A stretch of 11,303 nucleotides of DNA from Clostridiales bacterium UBA8960 (GTDB taxonomy: Bacteria > Bacillota > Clostridia > Peptostreptococcales > Acidaminobacteraceae): the NCBI GenBank assembly GCA_003482695.1, contig DMYC01000075.1, positions 1 to 11,303 on the forward strand, read 5' to 3'. A model generated the notes under the pieces. That model was not told the origin of the DNA. It did no database searches and saw nothing but the letters and a program-made list of their open reading frames with translations. The number at the start of each line of letters is the position of its first letter. Position 1 is the first letter of the stretch. The translations under genes and the position numbers were made by a program. Positions 1 to 6,246 of this stretch are shown here, piece by piece.

Positions 1-685
1 TGTGCATGGAGACTCTACTGAAATGTTTTGCATATTCAAGCCAAGCGTCATCGTCCAAATCGAAGTAGAGATAGTAATCGTAAGCCGATACGATTTGGAC
101 TGAAAATATTTCATAGACATATGTTTCGTACAGGCCACTGATCGTGACATAGGGATTTTTTCGATAGAAATCCAGCGATTTGAAACGGTGTAGATCGTGG
201 AAGATGGTCCCGTCGTTCATATAATGTCCATAAATCGCCAAATGACGGTCGTGAAAGTATCCAATATTTTTATAGTCGACATAGATCGAACCTGACTGAC
301 TTCTGCGCTTGTCAAAATCACGGCTTAAATAGTAATCGTTGTCCGTATACCGCAGAAGGGGTGCATCGATGTTCGTGCCATCGATTTTCAGCCACCCGAC
401 AAAATCATTGTTTCTTTCCAATTGGTCAGTGAAATAACGTACTGGCAATATGTTTTCCGCTATTTCCACTTCTGATTCCACTTCTGCTTCCACTTCAGTT
501 GTTGCTTCTGTTGTCGCTTCTGTAACCGCTTGTGTTGCCACTTCTGTCGTGACCACTGTCTCATTTTCAGCTTCATTTATGGTAGTTGACTCTATGATAA
601 CGGGCGAGATTGCCTGGCATCCTGTAATCGTCAAAAAAACGACCACGATGATCATAAATTTGTAACTTTGAACGAGACGTTTCAT
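1..685 (-). CDS. Class B sortase-like lipoprotein, C-terminal part beyond window
   Basis: This is a 228-codon partial frame starting at ATG 685-683 and still open at base 1. Residues 1-22 are a basic then hydrophobic signal ending in ITG-C, a lipobox with Cys23, so the protein should be a membrane-anchored lipoprotein. Residues 33-77 are a Thr/Glu/Val-rich linker. The rest matches class B sortases: NDFVGWLKIDGTNIDAP (93-109), a DNDYYLSRDF stretch (115-124), GSIYVDY (132-138), and IYGHYMNDGTIF (151-162) with His154 as the expected catalytic histidine. The catalytic Cys and Arg would lie beyond the window. Sortases are transpeptidases that attach proteins to the cell wall at a sorting signal. 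The start is supported by an AAAGGCGG site 5 bases upstream. The gene begins 13 bases after the FAD-subunit stop, so it is probably co-transcribed with the hydroxylase genes. The fold assignment is firm; class and substrate are less so. Confidence 0.82.
   Translation of the reverse strand, partial: MKRLVQSYKFMIIVVVFLTITGCQAISPVIIESTTINEAENETVVTTEVATQAVTEATTEATTEVEAEVESEVEIAENILPVRYFTDQLERNNDFVGWLKIDGTNIDAPLLRYTDNDYYLSRDFDKRRSQSGSIYVDYKNIGYFHDRHLAIYGHYMNDGTIFHDLHRFKSLDFYRKNPYVTISGLYETYVYEIFSVQIVSAYDYYLYFDLDDDAWLEYAKHFSRVSMH
468..590 (-). repeat. Degenerate Thr/Glu-coding repeats in the sortase linker
   Basis: The DNA encoding roughly residues 33-73 of the sortase-like protein consists of imperfect repeats of a short unit coding for TE(V/A) or (V/A)E, for example VTEATTEATTEVEAEVESEVE split over residues 54-74. 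Such low-complexity acidic/Thr linkers commonly act as spacers between a lipid anchor and a folded extracellular domain. The repeats also create an open plus-strand frame, which I regard as an artefact. The length of such a tract could vary between strains by slippage; this is an inference. Confidence 0.6.
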
Positions 686-698
686 AAGGTCCGCCTTT

Positions 699-1577
699 CT
701 AATGCTCATCTAAGATGAAGCTTCTCGTTAAATTAAGGAGGACATCAAGTCGATAGTCTTTCGTCGACCGGATATCATCTATAGGATTCAATTTCGATTC
801 GATTTGCTGTAAAAAAATATCGATTCTTGACTCTATTATATCATGTTCGAGTCCAATAATCTGCTTTTCACATGTTTTGTCACGTATCACGGTAGGTGCA
901 GCGGCACCGAACGCCATTCTAATCTCGTTGAATTTTAGCGGGTCTTTATGCGCTATACCAAAAAAAGAGATTTTGGAAATGGCGTTGCTCTTGCGGTTGC
1001 CTATTTTTCGGTAGAAAAAGTGATTGTAAGCATTTTCAGGTTCAAAAGTGGGTAAAATGGGAATGTGAATCGCCGTCAACAGCTCACCGTGCCCAAGCGC
1101 TGTCTTTCCAGGGCCAAGTATAAAGTCGCAAATCGGCAACGTGCGTTTATCCATCAAAGAAGTCAGTTCAAGTTCAGCGTCCAGTGCGACGAGCATAGGA
1201 ATCGTATCGCCTGCAGGTGAAGCGTTGCAAATATTGCCCCCTATAGTCCCCAAATTTCGGATGGACACAGAGGCAAGCTCTCTTAATACGGCCTTGATAA
1301 AAGTTGGGACTTGGGGAGCACTTAATAAGTCCGTGAGTGTGGTTGCAGCACGAATCGTCAAAATGCCATCATTTACTTGTATGCCATGCATCGCTTTTAG
1401 ATGTGAGATGAATAAAACCGGTTTATTCAGTGAAGGTGTGAGTCCGCTAAAACGTCTATGTTTAACCATTAAATCGGTGCCACCTGCAAATACTGTGGCA
1501 TCATAACTGTCCAGAAAGTCAAGTGCATCACTTAGTGAAATTGGATGATAGCCTCTAATCGCATCTTCGTTTACCAT
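699..1577 (-). CDS. Molybdenum hydroxylase (xanthine dehydrogenase family), FAD-binding subunit
   Basis: This 292-residue protein is the medium, FAD-binding subunit of a three-subunit xanthine dehydrogenase-type hydroxylase. It passes electrons from the 2Fe-2S subunit to NAD or another acceptor in the cytoplasm. AGGTDLMV (31-38) is the N-terminal FAD-binding loop. ASVSIRNLGTIGGN (102-115), followed by ICNASPAGD (116-124), is the second flavin motif. The length is typical of XdhB, PucC and YgfM. The start codon lies inside the upstream gene (7-base overlap), with AAGG about 9 bases before the ATG, which indicates translational coupling. The gene ends with TAG, then 13 bases separate it from the sortase-like gene. 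The family is clear. The substrate of the complex cannot be read from this subunit. Confidence 0.9.
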   Translation of the reverse strand: MVNEDAIRGYHPISLSDALDFLDSYDATVFAGGTDLMVKHRRFSGLTPSLNKPVLFISHLKAMHGIQVNDGILTIRAATTLTDLLSAPQVPTFIKAVLRELASVSIRNLGTIGGNICNASPAGDTIPMLVALDAELELTSLMDKRTLPICDFILGPGKTALGHGELLTAIHIPILPTFEPENAYNHFFYRKIGNRKSNAISKISFFGIAHKDPLKFNEIRMAFGAAAPTVIRDKTCEKQIIGLEHDIIESRIDIFLQQIESKLNPIDDIRSTKDYRLDVLLNLTRSFILDEH

Positions 1578-2062
1578 AAACCGTCACCTTCTTTCGAAGC
1601 CGTGATGACAGATTTTATGATCATATCGTATCCCGTACACCTACATAGATTGCCACTTAGAAAAGACGCAATTTCATCTCTGCTCGGATGAGGGGAGGAT
1701 GAAAGCAGTGCTTCAGTCGCAAGCACCATCCCAGGTGTGCAAAAACCGCATTGAACACCACCTTCGGTTTCATAAGCGGCCTTAATGACTTCAAACCGTT
1801 TCGTGTTTCGAAACCCTTCGATGGTTGTGACATCGTGTTTCGCGAGGGTTCCCATAGGCACCAGACAAGCGTTGATCAGCTTGCCGTCCATGAGCACCGC
1901 ACATGCGCCACATTCTCCTTCGCCACACCCTTCTTTCGTACCTGTAAGTCCAAATTCCTCCCTTAGGACATCAAGTAGGCGACGGAGTGGATGACTATTT
2001 ACAGTTACCGGTTCACCGTTTAATGTGAACTCTACTAAAATGGCGTCATTCATGATCGTCAT
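1571..2062 (-). CDS. Molybdenum hydroxylase (xanthine dehydrogenase family), 2Fe-2S subunit
   Basis: This 163-residue small subunit carries the two [2Fe-2S] clusters that relay electrons from the molybdenum site to FAD. The plant-ferredoxin-type cluster ligands are Cys46, Cys51, Cys54 and Cys66 in the GCGEGECGACAVL region. The second, helical-bundle cluster uses Cys105 and Cys108 (QCGFCTPGM) and Cys140 and Cys142 (NLCRCTGY). All eight ligands are present and the length fits XdhC, PucE and CoxS proteins. GGAGG at 2073-2077 (minus sense) lies 10 bases before ATG 2062-2060 and favours this start over the internal Met4. The start overlaps the end of the cofactor-subunit frame by 17 bases, so translation is probably coupled to it. 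An amber codon in that upstream gene could therefore lower expression of this one. Confidence 0.93.
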   Translation of the reverse strand: MTIMNDAILVEFTLNGEPVTVNSHPLRRLLDVLREEFGLTGTKEGCGEGECGACAVLMDGKLINACLVPMGTLAKHDVTTIEGFRNTKRFEVIKAAYETEGGVQCGFCTPGMVLATEALLSSSPHPSRDEIASFLSGNLCRCTGYDMIIKSVITASKEGDGLW

Positions 2063-2513
2063 GTTTCATCGACCTCCTTATCCTCTCAGGTGTAATTGGA
2101 ATCTTATAAATTTTTATGCCTGTTGCATTTTCCACAGCTGAAGCATACGCAGATGCAACGCCAACTGTTGCGAGTTCACCAAGTCCTTTTGCACCAAAAG
2201 GGCCATGTTCGTATGTGTTTTCGATGAGTGTGCTGTGAATCTCAGGATAATCATCACTGCTAGGGATCATGTACTTTGAGAAGTCGTTTTGAATGATGAC
2301 GCCACTGGACGCGAACATGTTTTCCATGGCTGCAAAGCCGAGACCTTGATAAAAGCCACCATCGATCTGCCCTTTGACGATTTTTTCATCGATTGGGGTG
2401 CCGATGTCACTGACAGTCCATAAACCTGTTACAACAGGTGCGTAAGTCAAAGGATCAACGACGACTTCCACGACTGTCGCGCCCCATGCATAGTCAGGGT
2501 AAGCGTTACCCAT
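2046..2513 (-). pseudogene. C-terminal fragment of the molybdenum-cofactor subunit, after in-frame amber codon
   Basis: This stretch of 155 residues from ATG 2513 is the C-terminal part of the xanthine dehydrogenase-family large subunit, in the same frame as the 2529-4151 reading frame and separated from it by one TAG plus five sense codons. It shows VVEVVVDP (14-21), the IDEKIVKGQIDGGFYQGLG region (41-59), SKYMIPSSDDYP (79-90) and GPFGAKGLGELATVG (104-118). Glu113 in the GLGEL segment corresponds to the catalytic base glutamate of the family. No convincing ribosome binding site precedes ATG 2513: the nearest GAGGA is about 22 bases away and belongs to the previous coding frame. Independent translation is therefore doubtful. 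The stretch is either the tail of a gene inactivated by a nonsense change or the distal part of a protein made by readthrough. It is otherwise well conserved, so any inactivation would be recent. Confidence 0.85.
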
Positions 2514-2528
2514 AAAGTCTCGATTGTT

Positions 2529-2531
2529 CTA
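2529..2531 (-). other. In-frame amber codon interrupting the molybdenum-cofactor subunit
   Basis: The codon after PEELV is TAG. The following codons NNRDF then MGNAYPDYAWG continue the family alignment with no frame change, so this is a nonsense codon and not a frameshift. From memory of related proteins, this segment often reads like hydrophobic-Trp-Asp before a G-x-AYP motif. TAG differs from the Trp codon TGG by one base, which suggests a G-to-A change. TAG also ends the FAD-subunit gene and dpaL here, so it acts as a normal stop elsewhere. Confidence 0.85.
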
Positions 2532-4151
2532 AACGAGTTCCTCAGGGTATTCGTAGTTTTTTGAGATTTCGATTTCGCCTTCATGCCACTTGGCCTTCAG
2601 TTCTAAAGATAAGTCGTATAAGACTTTTCCGACGATCATCACCGTTCTGGACGCCACGGTTGGTCCTGAATCAGGACAGGTGTGGGTGTCTGGGTACTTA
2701 TGAACAACTTTTTCCAGCGGTATTTCCAGTGCATTTGAAACGATTTTAGCGAGTGTCGTCATGGCACCTTGTCCCATCTCGGTACTCGAGGCGAAAATTT
2801 CCACGCGGTCATCGGCATATTTTTTAAGAGAAACCTGTGTTTTAAGAAGATCCTTTTCACCACTTCCTGTAAAGCCGCAACCGTGAAAATAGACACTGAG
2901 ACCGATGCCCCTATTCTGTGTATGATAAGCGAACTTGTCGCGAAAACCTGAGTTTGAATTGATTTCTTCGACGATTTCTTCGAGTTTGATCGGAGAAAAG
3001 AGTATGCCTCCTGTGGATGAGGTTTCGCCTTGTTTTAAAAAATACTGCTTTCTGAAATCAATCGGGTTGACATCTAGTAGTCTCGCAAGGTGATTCATAT
3101 GGGATTCAATCGCAAAATTTGCTTGAGGCGCACCGAATCCGCGAAAAGCGCCTGAAATAATGTTGTTTGTCTTATAGGCGCGTGCTCTGATTTGGATGTT
3201 TGGAATATTGTAGACGCCAAAAACAGCGAAGCCAAGTCTTTGAAGCACAACGCTCGATAGACCCATGTAGGCACCAGCATCCAGTAAAACATCAGCAGAG
3301 CGCGCGATGACTTTGTCTTCATCATCGAGGTAACTGGTGAGTTTAATTTCAGATGGGTGACGTTTGGTCGTGTAGGCGATGTCTTCGGTTCTATCGTAAA
3401 TCAAAGAAACGGGCTTGCCGGTCTTGATGGCTGCTAAAGCCGCATGTACAGCGGGATGTGAGGTGAATTCCTCTTTGCCGCCAAATGCGCCACCTGTAGC
3501 CAACTGTATCACGCGAATATTTGAATCTGGGAGCCCTGTTGCTCTTTTAATGGCGTTTTTGATATAGTAAGGGCACTGCATGGAGCCGTATAGGGTGCAT
3601 TCGCCAGATGAATAGGTTGCATAAACGGACTGTGTTTCAAGATAGGCCTGTTCTTGATAGCCAGTCTTAAAGGTTTCCTCGACGATTCTCGATGCGCGAA
3701 TGGATGCGCTGTTGAAATCACCTTTGGCGTATTCATAGGCATAATCAGGCGGGTTTTGAAGGGCATCGTTCAGCGTAAAAGTCGGTTTCAGCGGTTCATA
3801 ATGAACCACAATATCGGATAAAATATGCTCGATGACGGCCTTATCCGGCCCGACAACGAGTAAAATGGGCTCGCCGATGTAATTGACTTCACGCACAGCA
3901 AACACCGGCCAGTCATCATATACGACGGGAATAACGTTATCACCGGATATATCATGGTGGTCGACGATGAAGTTGCCAGGTGGTAGATCAGGAACGGTCA
4001 CGGAATGGATAATCGCTTTCGCATGTTCAGACCTCAGTGTTTTAGCATGTAGCATACCCTCTAATCGAATATCTGCAGTGTACTTTGCAGAGCCATCGAT
4101 CTTTTCGTCGAAATCAAACCTCTTGACGGATTGACTGATTCCTCTATTCAT
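2529..4151 (-). CDS. Molybdenum hydroxylase (xanthine dehydrogenase family), cofactor subunit, truncated by TAG
   Basis: This 540-residue frame holds the N-terminal domain and most of the molybdopterin-binding domain of the large catalytic subunit, which hydroxylates purines or related heterocycles using water. An a/b-hammerhead domain occupies about residues 10-120. Cofactor motifs follow: GGAFGGKEE (220-228), GAFRGFGAPQ (about 333-342), TEMGQGAM (about 456-463) and DSGPTVASRT (about 494-503). The frame ends with TAG at 2529-2531. The missing C-terminus continues in frame to 2046 and would give about 701 residues, in the usual 700-780 range; the catalytic glutamate lies there. The ATG at 4151 has a GTGAGGTG site 7 bases upstream. 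This is the first gene of the minus-strand operon. The exact substrate (xanthine, urate or another) is unknown. No XdhC-type maturation gene is visible in the window. Confidence 0.88.
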   Translation of the reverse strand: MNRGISQSVKRFDFDEKIDGSAKYTADIRLEGMLHAKTLRSEHAKAIIHSVTVPDLPPGNFIVDHHDISGDNVIPVVYDDWPVFAVREVNYIGEPILLVVGPDKAVIEHILSDIVVHYEPLKPTFTLNDALQNPPDYAYEYAKGDFNSASIRASRIVEETFKTGYQEQAYLETQSVYATYSSGECTLYGSMQCPYYIKNAIKRATGLPDSNIRVIQLATGGAFGGKEEFTSHPAVHAALAAIKTGKPVSLIYDRTEDIAYTTKRHPSEIKLTSYLDDEDKVIARSADVLLDAGAYMGLSSVVLQRLGFAVFGVYNIPNIQIRARAYKTNNIISGAFRGFGAPQANFAIESHMNHLARLLDVNPIDFRKQYFLKQGETSSTGGILFSPIKLEEIVEEINSNSGFRDKFAYHTQNRGIGLSVYFHGCGFTGSGEKDLLKTQVSLKKYADDRVEIFASSTEMGQGAMTTLAKIVSNALEIPLEKVVHKYPDTHTCPDSGPTVASRTVMIVGKVLYDLSLELKAKWHEGEIEISKNYEYPEELV

Positions 4152-4224
4152 ATGAATTCACCTCACTATACATATTATTACCCTTTGAGGTGGAAATAAT
4201 GCATTTAGAGATGGCATTTGTTAA
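4152..4224 (-). promoter_or_regulatory. Candidate promoter and leader of the molybdenum hydroxylase operon
   Basis: Reading the minus strand, TTAACA (4224-4219, five of six matches to TTGACA) is followed after 17 bases by CATTAT (4201-4196, four of six to TATAAT). Transcription would begin near 4190 and leave a leader of about 40 bases. The leader contains GTGAGGTG (4166-4159) as ribosome binding site, 7 bases before the ATG. This promoter overlaps the oppositely directed dpaL promoter, so a regulator bound here could affect both sides. Assigned by eye from consensus only. Confidence 0.4.
4159..4192 (-). promoter_or_regulatory. Inverted repeat that could mask the operon's ribosome binding site
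   Basis: CACCTCA at 4159-4165 and TGAGGTG at 4186-4192 (plus strand) are perfect 7-base inverted repeats with a 20-base loop. In the minus-strand mRNA the downstream arm contains the GAGGTG ribosome binding site of the first hydroxylase gene, so the hairpin would sequester it. The loop is AU-rich and the stem is short, so its stability is modest. Confidence 0.35.
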
Positions 4225-4267
4225 GGATTATTCATATAATAGTAATGAGAACGCATCGCATAGGAGG
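4211..4267 (+). promoter_or_regulatory. Candidate SigA promoter and RBS of dpaL
   Basis: A perfect TATAAT lies at 4235-4240, with ATGGCA (four of six to TTGACA) at 4211-4216, 18 bases upstream. Transcription would start near 4247. AGGAGG at 4262-4267 sits 5 bases before the dpaL start codon. The -10 hexamer is convincing; the -35 is only moderate. Confidence 0.55.
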
Positions 4268-4272
4268 GAAAG

Positions 4273-5493
4273 ATGAAACCGATAGAAATGGTGTTTAAGA
4301 AACTGGATTTAAGTCGTGATGACAAAACGGATTTGACATTTATGGGTAAGGAAGTCATCGATGAAGTCAGAGCATTTCACAAAAGTTTTCCACAGTATGA
4401 ATGCACACCACTTCGCGACTTGAAACATTTGGCTAAACATTTAGGTGTCGCATCCATCATGGTCAAGGATGAATCCTACCGTTTTGGATTAAACGCTTTT
4501 AAAGTGCTTGGTGGCGCATATGCCATCGGGAAATACATCGCAAGTCAGCTGGATGTTCCCATTTCTGAGCTGCCATTTCAGAGGCTGAAATCCGATGAGA
4601 TAAAAGCCGTTATAGGCGATGTCACATTTGTGACCGCGACAGATGGCAATCACGGCAGAGGTGTGGCGTGGGCGGCAAGAGAACTCGGTCAAAAGGCCGT
4701 CGTTTATATGCCTAAAGGGTCTGCTGAATATCGATTGAATCAAATCTTAAATGAAGGTGCTGAAGCCTCTATCACGGAACTTAACTATGACGATGCGGTT
4801 AGACTTTCGGATAAAACGGCAAAAGAGCGGGGTGGTGTACTCGTTCAAGACAGTTCATGGCCAGGTTATATGGATATACCAACCTGGATCATGCAAGGGT
4901 ATGCTACGCTCATGGACGAAGCCATAGAACAAATAGAAACACTTGGTGAACAGATGCCGACACATGTGTTTTTACAGGCAGGCGTAGGTTCTTTTGCGGG
5001 AAGCATGATCGGTTACCTTGCTGCACGCCTAGGTGAAAACAAACCAGTGGCAGTTATCGTTGAACCGGATGAAGCAGCATGCATCTTTAAGTCGTTTAAA
5101 ATCGGTGATGGTGAACCGCATCATGTGACGGGTTTTATGCCGACGATGATGGCTGGACTAGCATGTGGTGAACCAAGTCTTGTCGCTTGGGGTGTTCTTA
5201 GGGATTATGCAGAAGTGGCAGTGTCATGCCCAGACGAAGTCAGCGCATATGGCATGCGCATGCTAGGCAACCCACTTGGCGATGACGAGAAAGTGATTTC
5301 AGGTGAATCAGGCGCTGTAGGTGTAGGTCTGCTAGGGCTTCTATTAAGCGGGAATTCGGAACAGCGCCAGTTGGCCGATCAACTTGGACTCGATCAAAAT
5401 TCACGCATATTGTTCATCAGTACAGAAGGCGATACAGACCCTGAAAATTATAGAAAAGTCGTTTGGGAAGGCATAAATTGCCTTTCGAAATAG
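4273..5493 (+). CDS. dpaL: 2,3-Diaminopropionate ammonia-lyase (YgeX type)
   Basis: This 406-residue PLP enzyme, a little longer than E. coli YgeX, belongs to fold type II. It removes both amino groups of 2,3-diaminopropionate to give pyruvate and ammonia. VKDESYRFGLNAFKVLGG (64-81) contains Lys77, the expected Schiff-base lysine. TDGNHGRG (123-130) binds the cofactor phosphate or substrate region and includes Asp124; VQDSSWPGY (191-199) includes Asp193. These two aspartates align by motif with the acid/base residues known from the E. coli enzyme. LQAGVGSFAGSMIGY (around residues 234-248) is the glycine-rich PLP phosphate loop. It is monocistronic by appearance and divergent from the hydroxylase operon, a pairing that recalls the E. 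coli ygeX-xdhA neighbourhood. In related clusters ygeX is linked to anaerobic use of purine-type compounds. The strong RBS fixes the start. The gene ends in TAG. Confidence 0.95.
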   Translation: MKPIEMVFKKLDLSRDDKTDLTFMGKEVIDEVRAFHKSFPQYECTPLRDLKHLAKHLGVASIMVKDESYRFGLNAFKVLGGAYAIGKYIASQLDVPISELPFQRLKSDEIKAVIGDVTFVTATDGNHGRGVAWAARELGQKAVVYMPKGSAEYRLNQILNEGAEASITELNYDDAVRLSDKTAKERGGVLVQDSSWPGYMDIPTWIMQGYATLMDEAIEQIETLGEQMPTHVFLQAGVGSFAGSMIGYLAARLGENKPVAVIVEPDEAACIFKSFKIGDGEPHHVTGFMPTMMAGLACGEPSLVAWGVLRDYAEVAVSCPDEVSAYGMRMLGNPLGDDEKVISGESGAVGVGLLGLLLSGNSEQRQLADQLGLDQNSRILFISTEGDTDPENYRKVVWEGINCLSK

Positions 5494-5536
5494 AACGAAT
5501 CAAATACACATGGTGCTCGTCAGATTTAAGCGTATA

Positions 5537-6118
5537 TTAAAAGAGTGAATAAGCGGTGTAAACAAGCAACAAAGCCATAACGGTATTGATTAATGTAGAG
5601 TGGCCAAAGAAAAACTTTTGAAATAACGCGCCAAAAGCCGCCCAAGAAAAAATCGACATGAGGCCGAGGAAACCTAGAACGATGGTAAAGAGCACAAGAA
5701 AGAAAAAACCGGTATAATAAGGAACGATAAAAGTCGATGCTGTCGTGATCGAGTAAAGGATGAGTTTAGGATTGACGAACTGTAGAAGCATGCCTGTGAT
5801 GAAGTTGTTGGCATGCTTTTCTTCATGTGCATCATGTCCGGGTTTGCTCCTTAAAATTTTATAAGCGAGCCAGAGGATATAAGAGGCGCCTATGACCGTC
5901 ATGACAGGCTTAATGGTGGGAATGATGCTATAAAGTGTGACGCTGAAAAAGTTGCTGATGGCAAACACGATGACAAAACCTGTGATGATGCCGAAGAAAA
6001 GAGGGAGGCTTTTTTTGAATCCAAATTTACTGGCATAGGACATCGCCATGATGTTATTCGGACCCGGTGTAAAGGTGGTCAGCAACACATATGAAACGAA
6101 AGCGGGGAAATTCGGCAT
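5537..6118 (-). CDS. LysE/RhtB-family amino acid exporter
   Basis: This integral membrane protein has about 193 residues, the usual size of LysE/RhtB/LeuE permeases that export amino acids or related metabolites. The family signature near the N-terminus is clear in TTFTPGPNNIMAMSYASKFG, followed by hydrophobic segments at about residues 37-60, 64-86, 108-130, 132-160 and 170-192. A hydrophilic loop rich in His, Lys and Glu (about 90-105) separates the third and fourth helices. Two ATGs lie side by side, at 6121 and 6118. GGAGG at 6129-6125 is 3 bases from the first and 6 from the second, so I chose the second; the first would add one residue. The gene converges on dpaL with 43 bases between the stops. 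The substrate is unknown; export of diaminopropionate or another amino acid is only a guess from position. Confidence 0.88.
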   Translation of the reverse strand: MPNFPAFVSYVLLTTFTPGPNNIMAMSYASKFGFKKSLPLFFGIITGFVIVFAISNFFSVTLYSIIPTIKPVMTVIGASYILWLAYKILRSKPGHDAHEEKHANNFITGMLLQFVNPKLILYSITTASTFIVPYYTGFFFLVLFTIVLGFLGLMSIFSWAAFGALFQKFFFGHSTLINTVMALLLVYTAYSLF

Positions 6119-6151
6119 CATGTACCTCCATAGATAAACGGATTTTTTTTA

Positions 6152-6180
6152 ATATTATGCCTTATGATTAAGACTGTCAA
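6152..6180 (-). promoter_or_regulatory. SigA-type promoter of the LysE-family gene
   Basis: On the minus strand a perfect TTGACA (6180-6175) is followed after 17 bases by TAATAT (6157-6152); an overlapping CATAAT with a 15-base spacer is also possible. The leader to the start codon is about 25-30 bases and carries TGGAGGT. This is the strongest promoter match on this strand. Confidence 0.6.
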
Positions 6181-6200
6181 TAGATGGATTCCGATATCTA

Positions 6201-6209
6201 TGCTAAAAT
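6201..6209 (+). promoter_or_regulatory. Extended -10 promoter of the UPF0178/RNA methyltransferase operon
   Basis: TGCTAAAAT is an extended -10 element (TGn plus TAAAAT, five of six to consensus). No good -35 hexamer stands 16-18 bases upstream, which is common for extended -10 promoters. It lies about 20 bases from the divergent LysE-family promoter, so the two start regions are close. An AGGGGGG ribosome binding site at 6231-6237 lies 9 bases before the first gene. Confidence 0.45.
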
Positions 6210-6246
6210 AAAGTTGAGTCACGATTAAATAGGGGGGCACTTTAAT

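Noticed and set aside
468..590. Short repeats that might be a CRISPR or tandem array
   Set aside because: The units are degenerate, a few bases long and in phase with a coding frame; there are no constant repeats with unique spacers.
450..665. Ser/Thr/Val-rich open frame on the plus strand
   Set aside because: It lies antisense to the sortase-like gene over its linker repeats and signal peptide; the composition comes from the repeat, and there is no ribosome binding site.
2529..2531. Pyrrolysine-coding amber codon
   Set aside because: No pyl genes are in view, and TAG ends two other genes in the window normally. Xanthine dehydrogenase-family enzymes are not known to use pyrrolysine, so I prefer a nonsense change or error.
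5494..5536. Possible bidirectional terminator between dpaL and the LysE-family gene
   Set aside because: I found no hairpin followed by a T-run in either direction.
6181..6200. Imperfect inverted repeat TAGAT...ATCTA upstream of the UPF0178 gene
   Set aside because: The arms are only 5 bases in AT-rich DNA, which is expected by chance.
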